Shown one piece after another: positions 35,401-42,249 of a stretch of DNA of 64,000 nt (the first letter of the stretch is position 1; each line of letters opens with the position of its first letter). Below the pieces are notes generated by a model, which made no database searches, had not been told where the DNA came from, and saw nothing but the letters and a program-made list of their open reading frames with translations. The translations under genes were made by a program, and so were the position numbers. The stretch lies in the NCBI RefSeq assembly GCF_009650215.1, contig NZ_CP045851.1, positions 2,817,001-2,881,000 of the forward strand. Direction: 5' to 3'. Origin of the DNA: Actinomarinicola tropica (GTDB lineage: Bacteria > Actinomycetota > Acidimicrobiia > Acidimicrobiales > SKKL01).

Positions 35401-36570
35401 GTGGACCGCAGCAGCGTTCGACTCGGCAACATCGCAGGGGTTCCCGTCGGCGTCTCGTGGACGCTGCTCGTGCTCGCGGCGGTCTTCTCCGTCGGCCTGG
35501 CCGAGGGGCGGCTGCCGGCCTCCGACCCGGGCTACTCCCCCACCACCTACTGGCTCGCGGCGCTCGTCACCGTCGCCGGGTTCGTCGCGTCGATCCTGGC
35601 CCACGAGCTCGGCCACGCGATCGTCGCCCGCCGCCAGGGGTTCGAGGTCGAGGGCGTCACGCTGTGGATGCTCGGCGGGGTCGCCCGCTACAGGGGCGAG
35701 ACCGACCGGCCCCAGGCCGAGCTCGGCGTCGCCGCCGTCGGCCCCCTGACGAGCCTCCTCGTCGGCGCCGTCTTCGGTGGTGCGGCGTGGCTCGTCGACC
35801 TGCTCGGCATCGACCCGCTGGCGAGCTCGGTCCTCCGCTGGCTGGCGGTCGTGAACGTCGTGCTCGCCGTGTTCAACGCCCTCCCCGCCGCGCCGCTCGA
35901 CGGCGGCCACGTGCTCGCGGCGCTCATCTGGTGGCGCACCGGGGACCGCCACAAGGGGCACCTGCGGGCCGCGGCCGCCGGCCGCTACCTCGGCTTCGCC
36001 CTCATCGCCGCCGGGGCGTGGCAGCTGCTGTCGGTCGGCACCGACCTCGGCCTCTGGACGCTCTTCATCGGGTGGTACGTGCTCCAGTCCGCCCAGGCCG
36101 AGGCGCAGGGGGCGCGGGCCCGCGCCGCCCTCGCCGGCATCCCCGTGGTCGAGGCGGCCCGGCCCGACCCGCCCATCGTCGACGAGTGGCTGACCGTCGA
36201 CGGCCTCGTCGCCGTGCTGGGGGACGGCGGCGACCACACGGCGTTCGTCGTGAGGGAGTCCGACGGCGTGCTGCGCAGCGTCGTGACGCTCGACGACATC
36301 CGACGCGTCCCGCCGGCACGCCGCGGCGAGGTCGCCCTCGGCGACATCGCGGTCCCCATCGCCGAGCTCACCACCGCGTGGTCGACCGAGTCGCTGCTCG
36401 ACGTCCTCCAGCGCGTCGACCCCGACGGCCGCCCCGAGATCGTCGTCTACGACTCGCGCATGTGCCTCGTCGGCGTCGTCAGCCGCACGGACCTCAGCCG
36501 GCTGGCCCGCCGAGGCGGGCAGAGCCCGCCGCCCCCTCCCCCGCCGCGACGCTCGTCGCCGGCCCGGTAG
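35401..36570 (+). CDS. M50-family intramembrane metalloprotease with CBS domains
   Basis: A 389-residue site-2-protease-like enzyme. The zinc motif HELGH lies in SILAHELGHAIVARRQGFEVEGV, and the third ligand in NALPAAPLDGGHVLAALIWW. The membrane part ends near residue 235 and is followed by a degenerate CBS pair (VDGLVAVLG onward; SRMCLVGVVSRTDLSRL) that may sense adenine nucleotides. The tail is proline-rich. The GTG start has an AGGAGG seven bases upstream, and a TAGCCT hexamer at 35379-35384 can be its -10. Confidence 0.88.
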   Translation: MDRSSVRLGNIAGVPVGVSWTLLVLAAVFSVGLAEGRLPASDPGYSPTTYWLAALVTVAGFVASILAHELGHAIVARRQGFEVEGVTLWMLGGVARYRGETDRPQAELGVAAVGPLTSLLVGAVFGGAAWLVDLLGIDPLASSVLRWLAVVNVVLAVFNALPAAPLDGGHVLAALIWWRTGDRHKGHLRAAAAGRYLGFALIAAGAWQLLSVGTDLGLWTLFIGWYVLQSAQAEAQGARARAALAGIPVVEAARPDPPIVDEWLTVDGLVAVLGDGGDHTAFVVRESDGVLRSVVTLDDIRRVPPARRGEVALGDIAVPIAELTTAWSTESLLDVLQRVDPDGRPEIVVYDSRMCLVGVVSRTDLSRLARRGGQSPPPPPPPRRSSPAR

Positions 36571-36581
36571 CGTCGCCGGCC

Positions 36582-37307
36582 ATGAGCTCCGACGCTGCAC
36601 CGACCAACGCCCCCGTCTCGGTCGTCATCGACGACGGCGTCGCCGTCGTCCGGCTCGACGACGGCAAGGCCAACGCGGTCAGCCACGAGGCCATCGACCT
36701 CGTCCACGCCGCTCTCGATCGGTCGCTCGAGGACGCACGCGCCGTCGTCATCGCCGGCCGCCCCGGGCGGTTCTCGGCCGGGTTCGACCTGAAGGTGATG
36801 GGAGCCGGCGACCAGCCGATGCAGGAGCTCGTGCTGGCGGGTGCCGGGCTCTTCCTGCGGCTCTACGGCCATCCCCAGCCAGTCGTCGCGGCGTGCACCG
36901 GCCACGCGCTGGCCGGCGGCGCGATCCTCCTGCTCGCCGCCGACACCCGCATCGGCGCCGCCGGGGACTTCAAGGTGGGCCTCAACGAGGTCGGCATCGG
37001 CATGACGCTGCCCGCGTTCGCGGTCGAGATGGCCCGGGACCGGCTGCGGACCCACCTCCTCACCTCGGCGACGGTGCTCGGCCAGGTGTTCGATCCGGAC
37101 GGCGCGGTCGACGCCGGCTACCTCGACCGGGTCGTCGCGGGCGACGCGGTCGTCGACGAAGCCGTGGCGGAGGCCCGGCGGCTGGCCGAGCTGCGGTCGG
37201 GAGCCGTGGCGGGCACCAAGCGCCGCCTGCGTGCCGCCACGCTCCAGCGCTGCCGCGCCACCCTCGAGGACGACGTGGCGGAGCTCACGGCACCCCCGGC
37301 CGGCTGA
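36582..37307 (+). CDS. Enoyl-CoA hydratase/isomerase family protein
   Basis: A 241-residue crotonase-fold protein. Oxyanion segments: GRPGRFSAGFDLKVMG and CTGHALAGGAILLLAADTRIGA; the active-site Glu region is FKVGLNEVGIGMTLP. This GFDLKVM variant is common in actinobacterial crotonase-like proteins of unknown substrate. The start lies 8 nt after TAGCGT (36568-36573), a hexamer that includes the TAG stop of the protease gene. It converges with the aldolase gene. Confidence 0.85.
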   Translation: MSSDAAPTNAPVSVVIDDGVAVVRLDDGKANAVSHEAIDLVHAALDRSLEDARAVVIAGRPGRFSAGFDLKVMGAGDQPMQELVLAGAGLFLRLYGHPQPVVAACTGHALAGGAILLLAADTRIGAAGDFKVGLNEVGIGMTLPAFAVEMARDRLRTHLLTSATVLGQVFDPDGAVDAGYLDRVVAGDAVVDEAVAEARRLAELRSGAVAGTKRRLRAATLQRCRATLEDDVAELTAPPAG

Positions 37308-37324
37308 CGCCGACCGGGGGCGTC
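37306..37324. terminator. Hairpin between convergent hydratase and aldolase genes
   Basis: GACGCC (37306-37311) pairs with GGCGTC (37319-37324) over a 7-nt loop in the 28-bp convergent gap. It lacks a T-run, so efficiency as a terminator is doubtful. Confidence 0.3.
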
Positions 37325-37335
37325 CGCGCACGACC

Positions 37336-38223
37336 TCAGGTGGTCGACGCCTCGTAGATCGAACCGATCGCGGCGTCGAGCGTGGCGTTGAACTCGTCGT
37401 CGCTCTGCTGCGCGGTGAGGCCCTCGGTGAGCGCGCGGGAGAAGCTGGCGATCACGCCGGGGTTGCGCGCCAGACGGGCGTTGGCGTCCTCGCGGGAGTA
37501 CCCGCCGGACAGCGCGACGACGCGGAGCACCCGCGGGTGGTCGACGAGCTCCTGGTAGAAGCCGTCCTCCTCGGGCAGCGTCAGCTTCAGCATCACGTAG
37601 GCGTCGTCGGGCACCGACGACAGGTGCGACAGGATCGAGGCACGGAGGAGCTCCTCCGCCTTGGCCTTCTCGGGGCTGTGGATGTCGACCTCGGGCTCGA
37701 TGATCGGCACCAGTCCGGCGGCGATCACCTGGGCACCGAGCTCGAACTGCTGCGCGACCACGGCCTCGATGCCCGACTCGTTCGCCAGCTTGATGACCGA
37801 CCTCTCCTTCGTGCCGAACACGCCGTGCTCGTTGGCGCGGGCGAGGAGGTCGTCGAGCCCGGGGATCGGCTTCATCAGCTGCACGCCGTCGGCTTCGTCG
37901 GCGAGGCCCTTGTCGATCTTGAGGAACGGGACGACGCCCTTGTCCTCCCAGAGGAACTCGGCGCTGCCCTTGCCGCCGATCTCGCGGTCCATCGTCATCT
38001 CGAAGAGGATGGCGCCGAGCACCCGCTCGCCGGTGAAGGCGGGGCTGGTGATGATGCGGGTGCGCATCTCGTGGACGAGGTCGAACATCTCCTCGTCGCC
38101 GGAGTAGGCGTCCTCCTCGATGCCGTAGAGCTTCAGCGCCTTCGGGGTGCTCCCGCCGCTCTGGTCGAGGGCGGCGATGAAGCCGGCGTCGTTCGTGACC
38201 TTCTGGAGCATCTTCTCGTTCAT
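37336..38223 (-). CDS. fda: Class I fructose-bisphosphate aldolase
   Basis: A 295-residue Schiff-base aldolase of the short staphylococcal Fda type, acting in glycolysis and gluconeogenesis. The N-terminus [20 protein letters not shown] and following [15 protein letters not shown] are diagnostic, with FLKIDKGL and [13 protein letters not shown] holding active-site residues, and [17 protein letters not shown] near the end. ATG has GGGAAG seven bases upstream. Confidence 0.92.
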   Translation of the reverse strand: MNEKMLQKVTNDAGFIAALDQSGGSTPKALKLYGIEEDAYSGDEEMFDLVHEMRTRIITSPAFTGERVLGAILFEMTMDREIGGKGSAEFLWEDKGVVPFLKIDKGLADEADGVQLMKPIPGLDDLLARANEHGVFGTKERSVIKLANESGIEAVVAQQFELGAQVIAAGLVPIIEPEVDIHSPEKAKAEELLRASILSHLSSVPDDAYVMLKLTLPEEDGFYQELVDHPRVLRVVALSGGYSREDANARLARNPGVIASFSRALTEGLTAQQSDDEFNATLDAAIGSIYEASTT

Positions 38224-38307
38224 CTGGTCTTCCCGGGAGTCAGCGTGAGAGGGGTCGGCTCAGTCTGGCCCAGCCCGCCCGTCCCCGGCGACACCCGCGG
38301 GCGCCGC

Positions 38308-38991
38308 TCAGCTGACCGGGTTGGCCACCGTCCGCCAGTCGCGCGAGCGGAGGTAGGGGTCGAAGCTCTCGGCGATGTGGCGGCGGTCGTCCTGGGTCTT
38401 CGGGTGCGTCAGCTCGAAGAGGTGGGGGAAGTCCGCCCATCCCCGGACGAGGTCCCAGAGCCGGACCGCCTCGTCCCCCGTCGGTGCCGGCGTGATCACG
38501 GGCCCGAACACCGCGTGGTCGCCGGGCAGGACGATCGTGGGCACCCCGTAGGCGGCGTAGGTGCCGACCGCCCGGTCGTGGTCGGCCCGGACCTCGTCGT
38601 GGGTCGACACGTCGGCGAGCGCCCGGTCGAGCACCTCGGGGTCGTGGCCGAGCTCGGCCAGCAGCTCGCGGTGCACGTCCGGGGTGTGCGTCTTGCGCCC
38701 CTGGAGGTGGAAGGCACGACCGAGCGCCTCGTACCAGCGGTCGACGACGTCGTGGCCATCGCGACGCAGGAGCGCGCCGATGCGCATCTGCGACCAGCCG
38801 AAGGACCACTCGCGCTCCCACGGGTGCTTCTTGCCCTCGACGCGGTTGATCTCCTCCAGGCTGAAGAAGCGCCACGAGATCTCGAGCCCGGTGCGGTCCC
38901 GCACCTCCCGGATCCACAACGACGTCTGGAACGCCCACGGGCACATCGGGTCGAAGTAGAAGTCGATCTGCTCGTGCGGCCCGGCCGTCAT
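38308..38991 (-). CDS. DsbA-fold (mycothiol-dependent reductase-like) protein
   Basis: A 227-residue thioredoxin-fold protein of DsbA/2-hydroxychromene-2-carboxylate isomerase type. It starts with DFYFDPMCPWAFQTSLWIREV, where the usual CXXC is reduced to a single Cys (MCPW), and later GVPTIVL provides the cis-Pro loop. Relatives in actinobacteria are annotated as mycothiol-dependent nitroreductases. GGGAGG five bases before ATG sets the start. It is divergent from a DinB-fold, mycothiol-type gene. Confidence 0.8.
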   Translation of the reverse strand: MTAGPHEQIDFYFDPMCPWAFQTSLWIREVRDRTGLEISWRFFSLEEINRVEGKKHPWEREWSFGWSQMRIGALLRRDGHDVVDRWYEALGRAFHLQGRKTHTPDVHRELLAELGHDPEVLDRALADVSTHDEVRADHDRAVGTYAAYGVPTIVLPGDHAVFGPVITPAPTGDEAVRLWDLVRGWADFPHLFELTHPKTQDDRRHIAESFDPYLRSRDWRTVANPVS

Positions 38992-39052
38992 GTCACCCTC
39001 CCGAGGTAGCGTCGGCTCGACCGTACCGGCGGCCGACCTCAGGGGGACGAAC

Positions 39053-39859
39053 GTGAGCGAACCGGTGATCGCCCAGCTGGCGACCGAGTGGGCGACGATC
39101 GACGAGCTGTGCACGTCGCTCGCGCCCACTGACTGGGACCGTCCGACCGACTGCCCGGGATGGACCGTGCGCGACCTCGTCAGCCACATGATCGGCACCG
39201 AGCGCATGCTGCTCGGCGACGCCGCGCCGCCGGCGCCCGGTGCGGTCGGCGAGCACGTCCGGAACCCCATCGGCGAGGCCAACGAGGCATGGGTCGACGC
39301 CCGCCGGGGGCTGTCGGGCGACGAGGTCCTCGCCGAGTTCAGGGAGGTGACGAACCGCCGGCTGGAGGAGCTGAACGCCCTGACCCCGGAGGACTTCGAC
39401 CGCGTCGGCTTCACGCCGGAGGGCGAGGGCCCCTACCGCCGATTCATGGAGATCCGCCTGTTCGACTGCTGGGAGCACGAGCAGGACATCCGGCGTGCCG
39501 TCGCCCGACCGGGTCACCTCGACGGCCCCATCGCCGCGGCGGCCGTGCAGAAGGTCGCCGCCGCCGCGGGCTACGTGGTCGGGAAGAAGGCCGGCGCGCC
39601 CGACGGCAGCACGGTCGTGTTCGAGGTCCACGGGCCGGTCGAGCTCACCGTCCCGGTGGCCGTCGAGGGCCGGGCCCGCGTGCTCGAGGACGCGCCAGCG
39701 GATCCGACGGCCACGATCCGCCTCGACACCGAGGTGTACAACGCGCTCGGGTGCGGCCGCTGGAGCGGCGAGCAGGCGATGGCGAGCGGGCGCGTCGAGC
39801 TCGCCGGCGACACCGAGCTGGCGCGACGCGTCGTCGACAACATGGCGTTCACCATCTGA
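39053..39859 (+). CDS. Maleylpyruvate isomerase family (MDMPI, DinB-fold) protein
   Basis: A 268-residue protein with an N-terminal mycothiol-dependent MDMPI domain (PTDCPGWTVRDLVSHMIGTERML, LFDCWEHEQDIRRAVARPGHLDG) and a C-terminal SCP2-like MDMPI_C region (VPVAVEGRARVLED through LAGDTELARRVVDNMAFTI). Metal-binding histidines are in place. The substrate is unknown. GTG follows AGGGGG by eight bases. A TAGCGT hexamer at 39007-39012 could be its -10. Confidence 0.85.
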   Translation: MSEPVIAQLATEWATIDELCTSLAPTDWDRPTDCPGWTVRDLVSHMIGTERMLLGDAAPPAPGAVGEHVRNPIGEANEAWVDARRGLSGDEVLAEFREVTNRRLEELNALTPEDFDRVGFTPEGEGPYRRFMEIRLFDCWEHEQDIRRAVARPGHLDGPIAAAAVQKVAAAAGYVVGKKAGAPDGSTVVFEVHGPVELTVPVAVEGRARVLEDAPADPTATIRLDTEVYNALGCGRWSGEQAMASGRVELAGDTELARRVVDNMAFTI

Positions 39860-39887
39860 GAGCCGCCACGGCGTACCGTCGGCGCCG

Positions 39888-39899
39888 GTGACGCCATGA
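39888..39899 (+). CDS. Possible three-codon leader ORF of the AI-2E permease gene
   Basis: GTG ACG CCA TGA starts 8 nt after TACCGT (39874-39879) and its TGA overlaps the permease ATG (ATGA). The permease itself has no Shine-Dalgarno sequence and is 16 nt from that -10. Very short, so chance cannot be excluded. Confidence 0.3.
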   Translation: MTP

Positions 39900-41041
39900 C
39901 CGAGCCCGACGCGGGCGCGACGACGATGCCCCGGTACCGACGCGAGCCCATGCCGTCGTGGGTGCCGCGGGCGATCGTGATGTTCCTCGTCGGGGTGGCG
40001 GCTCTCGGCGTCCTCCGGTGGCTGGTCGGCCGCCTGCAGGACCTGCTGGTCATCCTGCTCGTCTCCCTCTTCCTCTCCTTCGCCATCGAGCCGGCGGTCA
40101 ACTGGCTCGAGGCCCGCGGCATCCGGCGGGGACTCGGCACGTTCCTCACCTTCGTCGGCCTCGCCGTCGCGATGGGCGTGTTCTCGTTCTTCATGGGACG
40201 GTTGCTCGTCGAGCAGGTCGCCGACCTCATCGACCGGATGCCCGAGTACATCGAGCAGGTCCAGGACTGGGCGAACCGCACCTTCGAGCTGGAGCTGGAG
40301 GCCGACGAGCTCATCGCCGAGTTCCAGGAGGGCGGTCGGGCCCAGGAGATCGCCACGCAGATGGCGGGGAACATCTTCGAGATCAGCTCCCGGATCCTCG
40401 GCACCGTCTTCAACCTGCTCACGATCCTGCTGTTCACCTTCTACCTCGTGGCCGACGGCCCCCGCCTCCGCCGGGCGCTGTGCTCGGCGCTGCGGCCCGA
40501 CCTCCAGCGCGAGGTGCTGAAGGTCTGGGAGATCGCCATCGCCAAGACCGGCGGCTACATCTACTCCCGCGCTCTCCTCGCCACGATCTCTGCGCTCTTC
40601 CACTGGGCGGCGTTCGAGATCGCCGAGGTGCCGTACTCGCTGCCGCTCGCCCTCTGGGTCGGTGTGATGAGCCAGTTCATCCCCGTCGTCGGCACGTACC
40701 TGGCCGGCGCCCTGCCGTTGGTCATCGGCCTCCTGCACGACCCGCTCACCGCGGTCTGGGTGGTCGGCATCGTCGTCGTGTACCAGCAGATCGAGAACTA
40801 CCTGCTGCTCCCCCGCGTCAGCGCGCACACCATGCAGCTGCACGCCGCCGTGGCGTTCGGGGCGGTCATCGCCGGCTCGGCGATCCTCGGCGTCGTCGGG
40901 GCGCTGCTGGCCCTCCCGGTGGCCGCGACGGTGCAGGCGTTCGTGTCGACGTACCTGTCCCGTCACGACGTCGTCGAGTCGGCCCTCACCCAGCAGGCCG
41001 CCGCCCGCCCGGGCCTCCTCGAACGCTTCCGCCGGACCTGA
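39896..41041 (+). CDS. AI-2E family transporter (TqsA/PerM-like permease)
   Basis: A 381-residue membrane protein of the AI-2E/PerM family with the usual eight helices in two groups. Family segments: LVILLVSLFLSFAIEPAVNWLEARGIRRGLGTF, an amphipathic middle (VEQVADLIDRMPEYIEQVQDWANRTFELELE), and VGVMSQFIPVVGTYLAGALPLVIGLLHDPLTAVWVVGIVVVYQQIENYLLLPRVSAHTMQLH. Substrates of the family vary (signal export, Na+/H+ exchange in some). The start may be coupled to a tiny leader ORF. Confidence 0.87.
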   Translation: MTEPDAGATTMPRYRREPMPSWVPRAIVMFLVGVAALGVLRWLVGRLQDLLVILLVSLFLSFAIEPAVNWLEARGIRRGLGTFLTFVGLAVAMGVFSFFMGRLLVEQVADLIDRMPEYIEQVQDWANRTFELELEADELIAEFQEGGRAQEIATQMAGNIFEISSRILGTVFNLLTILLFTFYLVADGPRLRRALCSALRPDLQREVLKVWEIAIAKTGGYIYSRALLATISALFHWAAFEIAEVPYSLPLALWVGVMSQFIPVVGTYLAGALPLVIGLLHDPLTAVWVVGIVVVYQQIENYLLLPRVSAHTMQLHAAVAFGAVIAGSAILGVVGALLALPVAATVQAFVSTYLSRHDVVESALTQQAAARPGLLERFRRT

Positions 41042-41071
41042 CCCCACCTCGTCGTCGCCGGTCCGACTCCT

Positions 41072-41124
41072 CCGATCTTGGTACGGATGGCGACACCAGA
41101 GGTCGCAACCCGTACCGAGATCGG
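41072..41124. repeat. 53-nt imperfect palindrome between convergent genes
   Basis: Two 23-nt arms (41072-41094 and 41102-41124) pair at 20 Watson-Crick and one G-T position around a 7-nt loop ACCAGAG. The outer 15 nt, CCGATCTTGGTACGG, match the other arm in 14 positions. It lies between the permease stop and a convergent methyltransferase stop. It could be a bidirectional terminator or a REP-like mobile palindrome. There is no T-run. Confidence 0.75.
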
Positions 41125-41141
41125 CGCTCGCTCCCGAGGGC

Positions 41142-41948
41142 TCACACCGCGGTGCAGACCAGGAGCGACAGGGCGGTGCGCCCCTCGGCCAGGTTGCGCA
41201 GGTACATCGGCCCCTTCGTCTCGATGTCGTCGATGAACGTCGCCGTCGTGAGCCCGTTGGTCGGCGGTTCGGACAGCATCGCCCGCATGGCGGGGAGGAG
41301 CTCGTCAGCCGGGTCCTCCTCGACGTCCACGCGGAAGCCGGCCCCGGTGACGAGGCGGCGCTGCTCGTCGCGCGTCACGAGGTGGCTCTGGTGCGGCTCC
41401 GTGGCCCACGGCACGGGGAGGAGCAGCTCGCCGCCTCCCCCGTCGATCACGTCGAACGTCGCGAATCGGCCGCCCGGTCGCAGCACCCGGCGGATCTCGG
41501 CGTAGAAGCCGGCGCGGTCGGCGATGTTCATGGCCACGTGCTGGGTCCACGCGTGGTCGACCGAGGCGTCGGACAGGTCGAGCGCGGTGACGTCGCCGAC
41601 CCGCAGGTCGACGAGCTCGTCCAGCCCGGTCCGCCGGTTCAGGAGCCGGCCGACCTCGACGAACATCGGCGTCAGGTCGACACCGACGATCCGGCAGCCG
41701 AACCTGTCGGCGAGGTGGCGCGCCGGGCCGCCGAGGCCGCACCCCGCGTCGAGCACCACGTCCGACGCCGTCGGGGACAGCAGCGCGGCCATCCGCTCGG
41801 TGGCGACCGCCCCCGCGGTGTGGAAGTGGTCGAAGCCCGCGAGCTCGTCGAGCGTGAGCTGCCGCCCGTCGGGAGCGATGTCGTCGAGCGCCGCGGTGAC
41901 CAGCTCGAGGGCGTTCGAGCGCCGATAGTGGTCGGCGACGGAGGTCAT
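41142..41948 (-). CDS. SAM-dependent methyltransferase (class I)
   Basis: A 268-residue Rossmann-type methyltransferase. Motif I is VVLDAGCGLGGPARHLADRFG, followed by IVGVDLTPMFVEVGRLLNRR, DVTALDLSDASVDHAWTQHVAMNI and VLRPGGRFATFDVI. It resembles small-molecule methyltransferases related to UbiE and sarcosine/dimethylglycine enzymes; the substrate is unknown. ATG at 41948 has no Shine-Dalgarno. Instead it overlaps the stop of a 12-codon ORF that has a strong ribosome site. Confidence 0.87.
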   Translation of the reverse strand: MTSVADHYRRSNALELVTAALDDIAPDGRQLTLDELAGFDHFHTAGAVATERMAALLSPTASDVVLDAGCGLGGPARHLADRFGCRIVGVDLTPMFVEVGRLLNRRTGLDELVDLRVGDVTALDLSDASVDHAWTQHVAMNIADRAGFYAEIRRVLRPGGRFATFDVIDGGGGELLLPVPWATEPHQSHLVTRDEQRRLVTGAGFRVDVEEDPADELLPAMRAMLSEPPTNGLTTATFIDDIETKGPMYLRNLAEGRTALSLLVCTAV

Positions 41949-41983
41949 GTCCGACCGCCGGGAGAACGGTGGTGAGCTCTCAT
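41945..41983 (-). CDS. Leader mini-ORF of the methyltransferase gene (MRAHHRSPGGRT)
   Basis: Twelve codons with a strong AAGGAGG (41994-41988) four bases before ATG. The TGA overlaps the methyltransferase ATG (ATGA), so ribosomes ending here can restart on the methyltransferase. A TAGCGT hexamer (42026-42021) upstream could be the promoter. The peptide has three arginines and two adjacent histidines. Real translation is unproven. Confidence 0.5.
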   Translation of the reverse strand: MRAHHRSPGGRT

Positions 41984-42020
41984 GGAGCCTCCTTACGCAC
42001 CTCGTCCACCTGCGCCGGAC

Positions 42021-42026
42021 ACGCTA
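42021..42026 (-). promoter_or_regulatory. -10-like element of the methyltransferase transcript
   Basis: TAGCGT on the minus strand, about 38 nt before the leader ORF. It faces away from the parC promoter, with the repeat block between them. Confidence 0.4.
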
Positions 42027-42030
42027 CGCC

Positions 42031-42190
42031 CCATGCGTGTCGCCGCGCCCCCATGGGGAGCCGCAGCACGCCAGGAGGTGCTGCGCCTCCCCGTGGGGCG
42101 CCCTTGGGGCGCCGGGACACGCCCGGGGGTGGTGTGGCTCCCCAAGGGCACGGGAGCAGCGTGTGGGGATGCCCGGCGAACGGGCGTTCG
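42031..42190. repeat. GC-rich repeat and hairpin block in the 301-bp gap before parC
   Basis: Two 44-bp direct copies (about 42050-42093 and 42101-42144), 51 bp apart and roughly 77% identical, begin CCCATGGGG and CCCTTGGGG. A third, weaker unit starts CCCAAGGG at 42141. CGCAGCAC (42062-42069) and GTGCTGCG (42078-42085) form a perfect stem that extends imperfectly outward into a hairpin of over 50 nt. I see no convincing gene in it. It separates the divergent methyltransferase and parC promoters. Confidence 0.65.
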
Positions 42191-42195
42191 GTCGA

Positions 42196-42201
42196 TAGGC
42201 T
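42196..42201 (+). promoter_or_regulatory. -10-like element of parC-parE
   Basis: TAGGCT, 48 nt before the parC ATG, leaving an untranslated leader of about 40 nt with a weak CGGAG near 42235. Confidence 0.4.
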
Positions 42202-42249
42202 CGGACAGCCCCACGTCCTGCCCGCCCACCCCCTCGGAGCACCAGCCGC

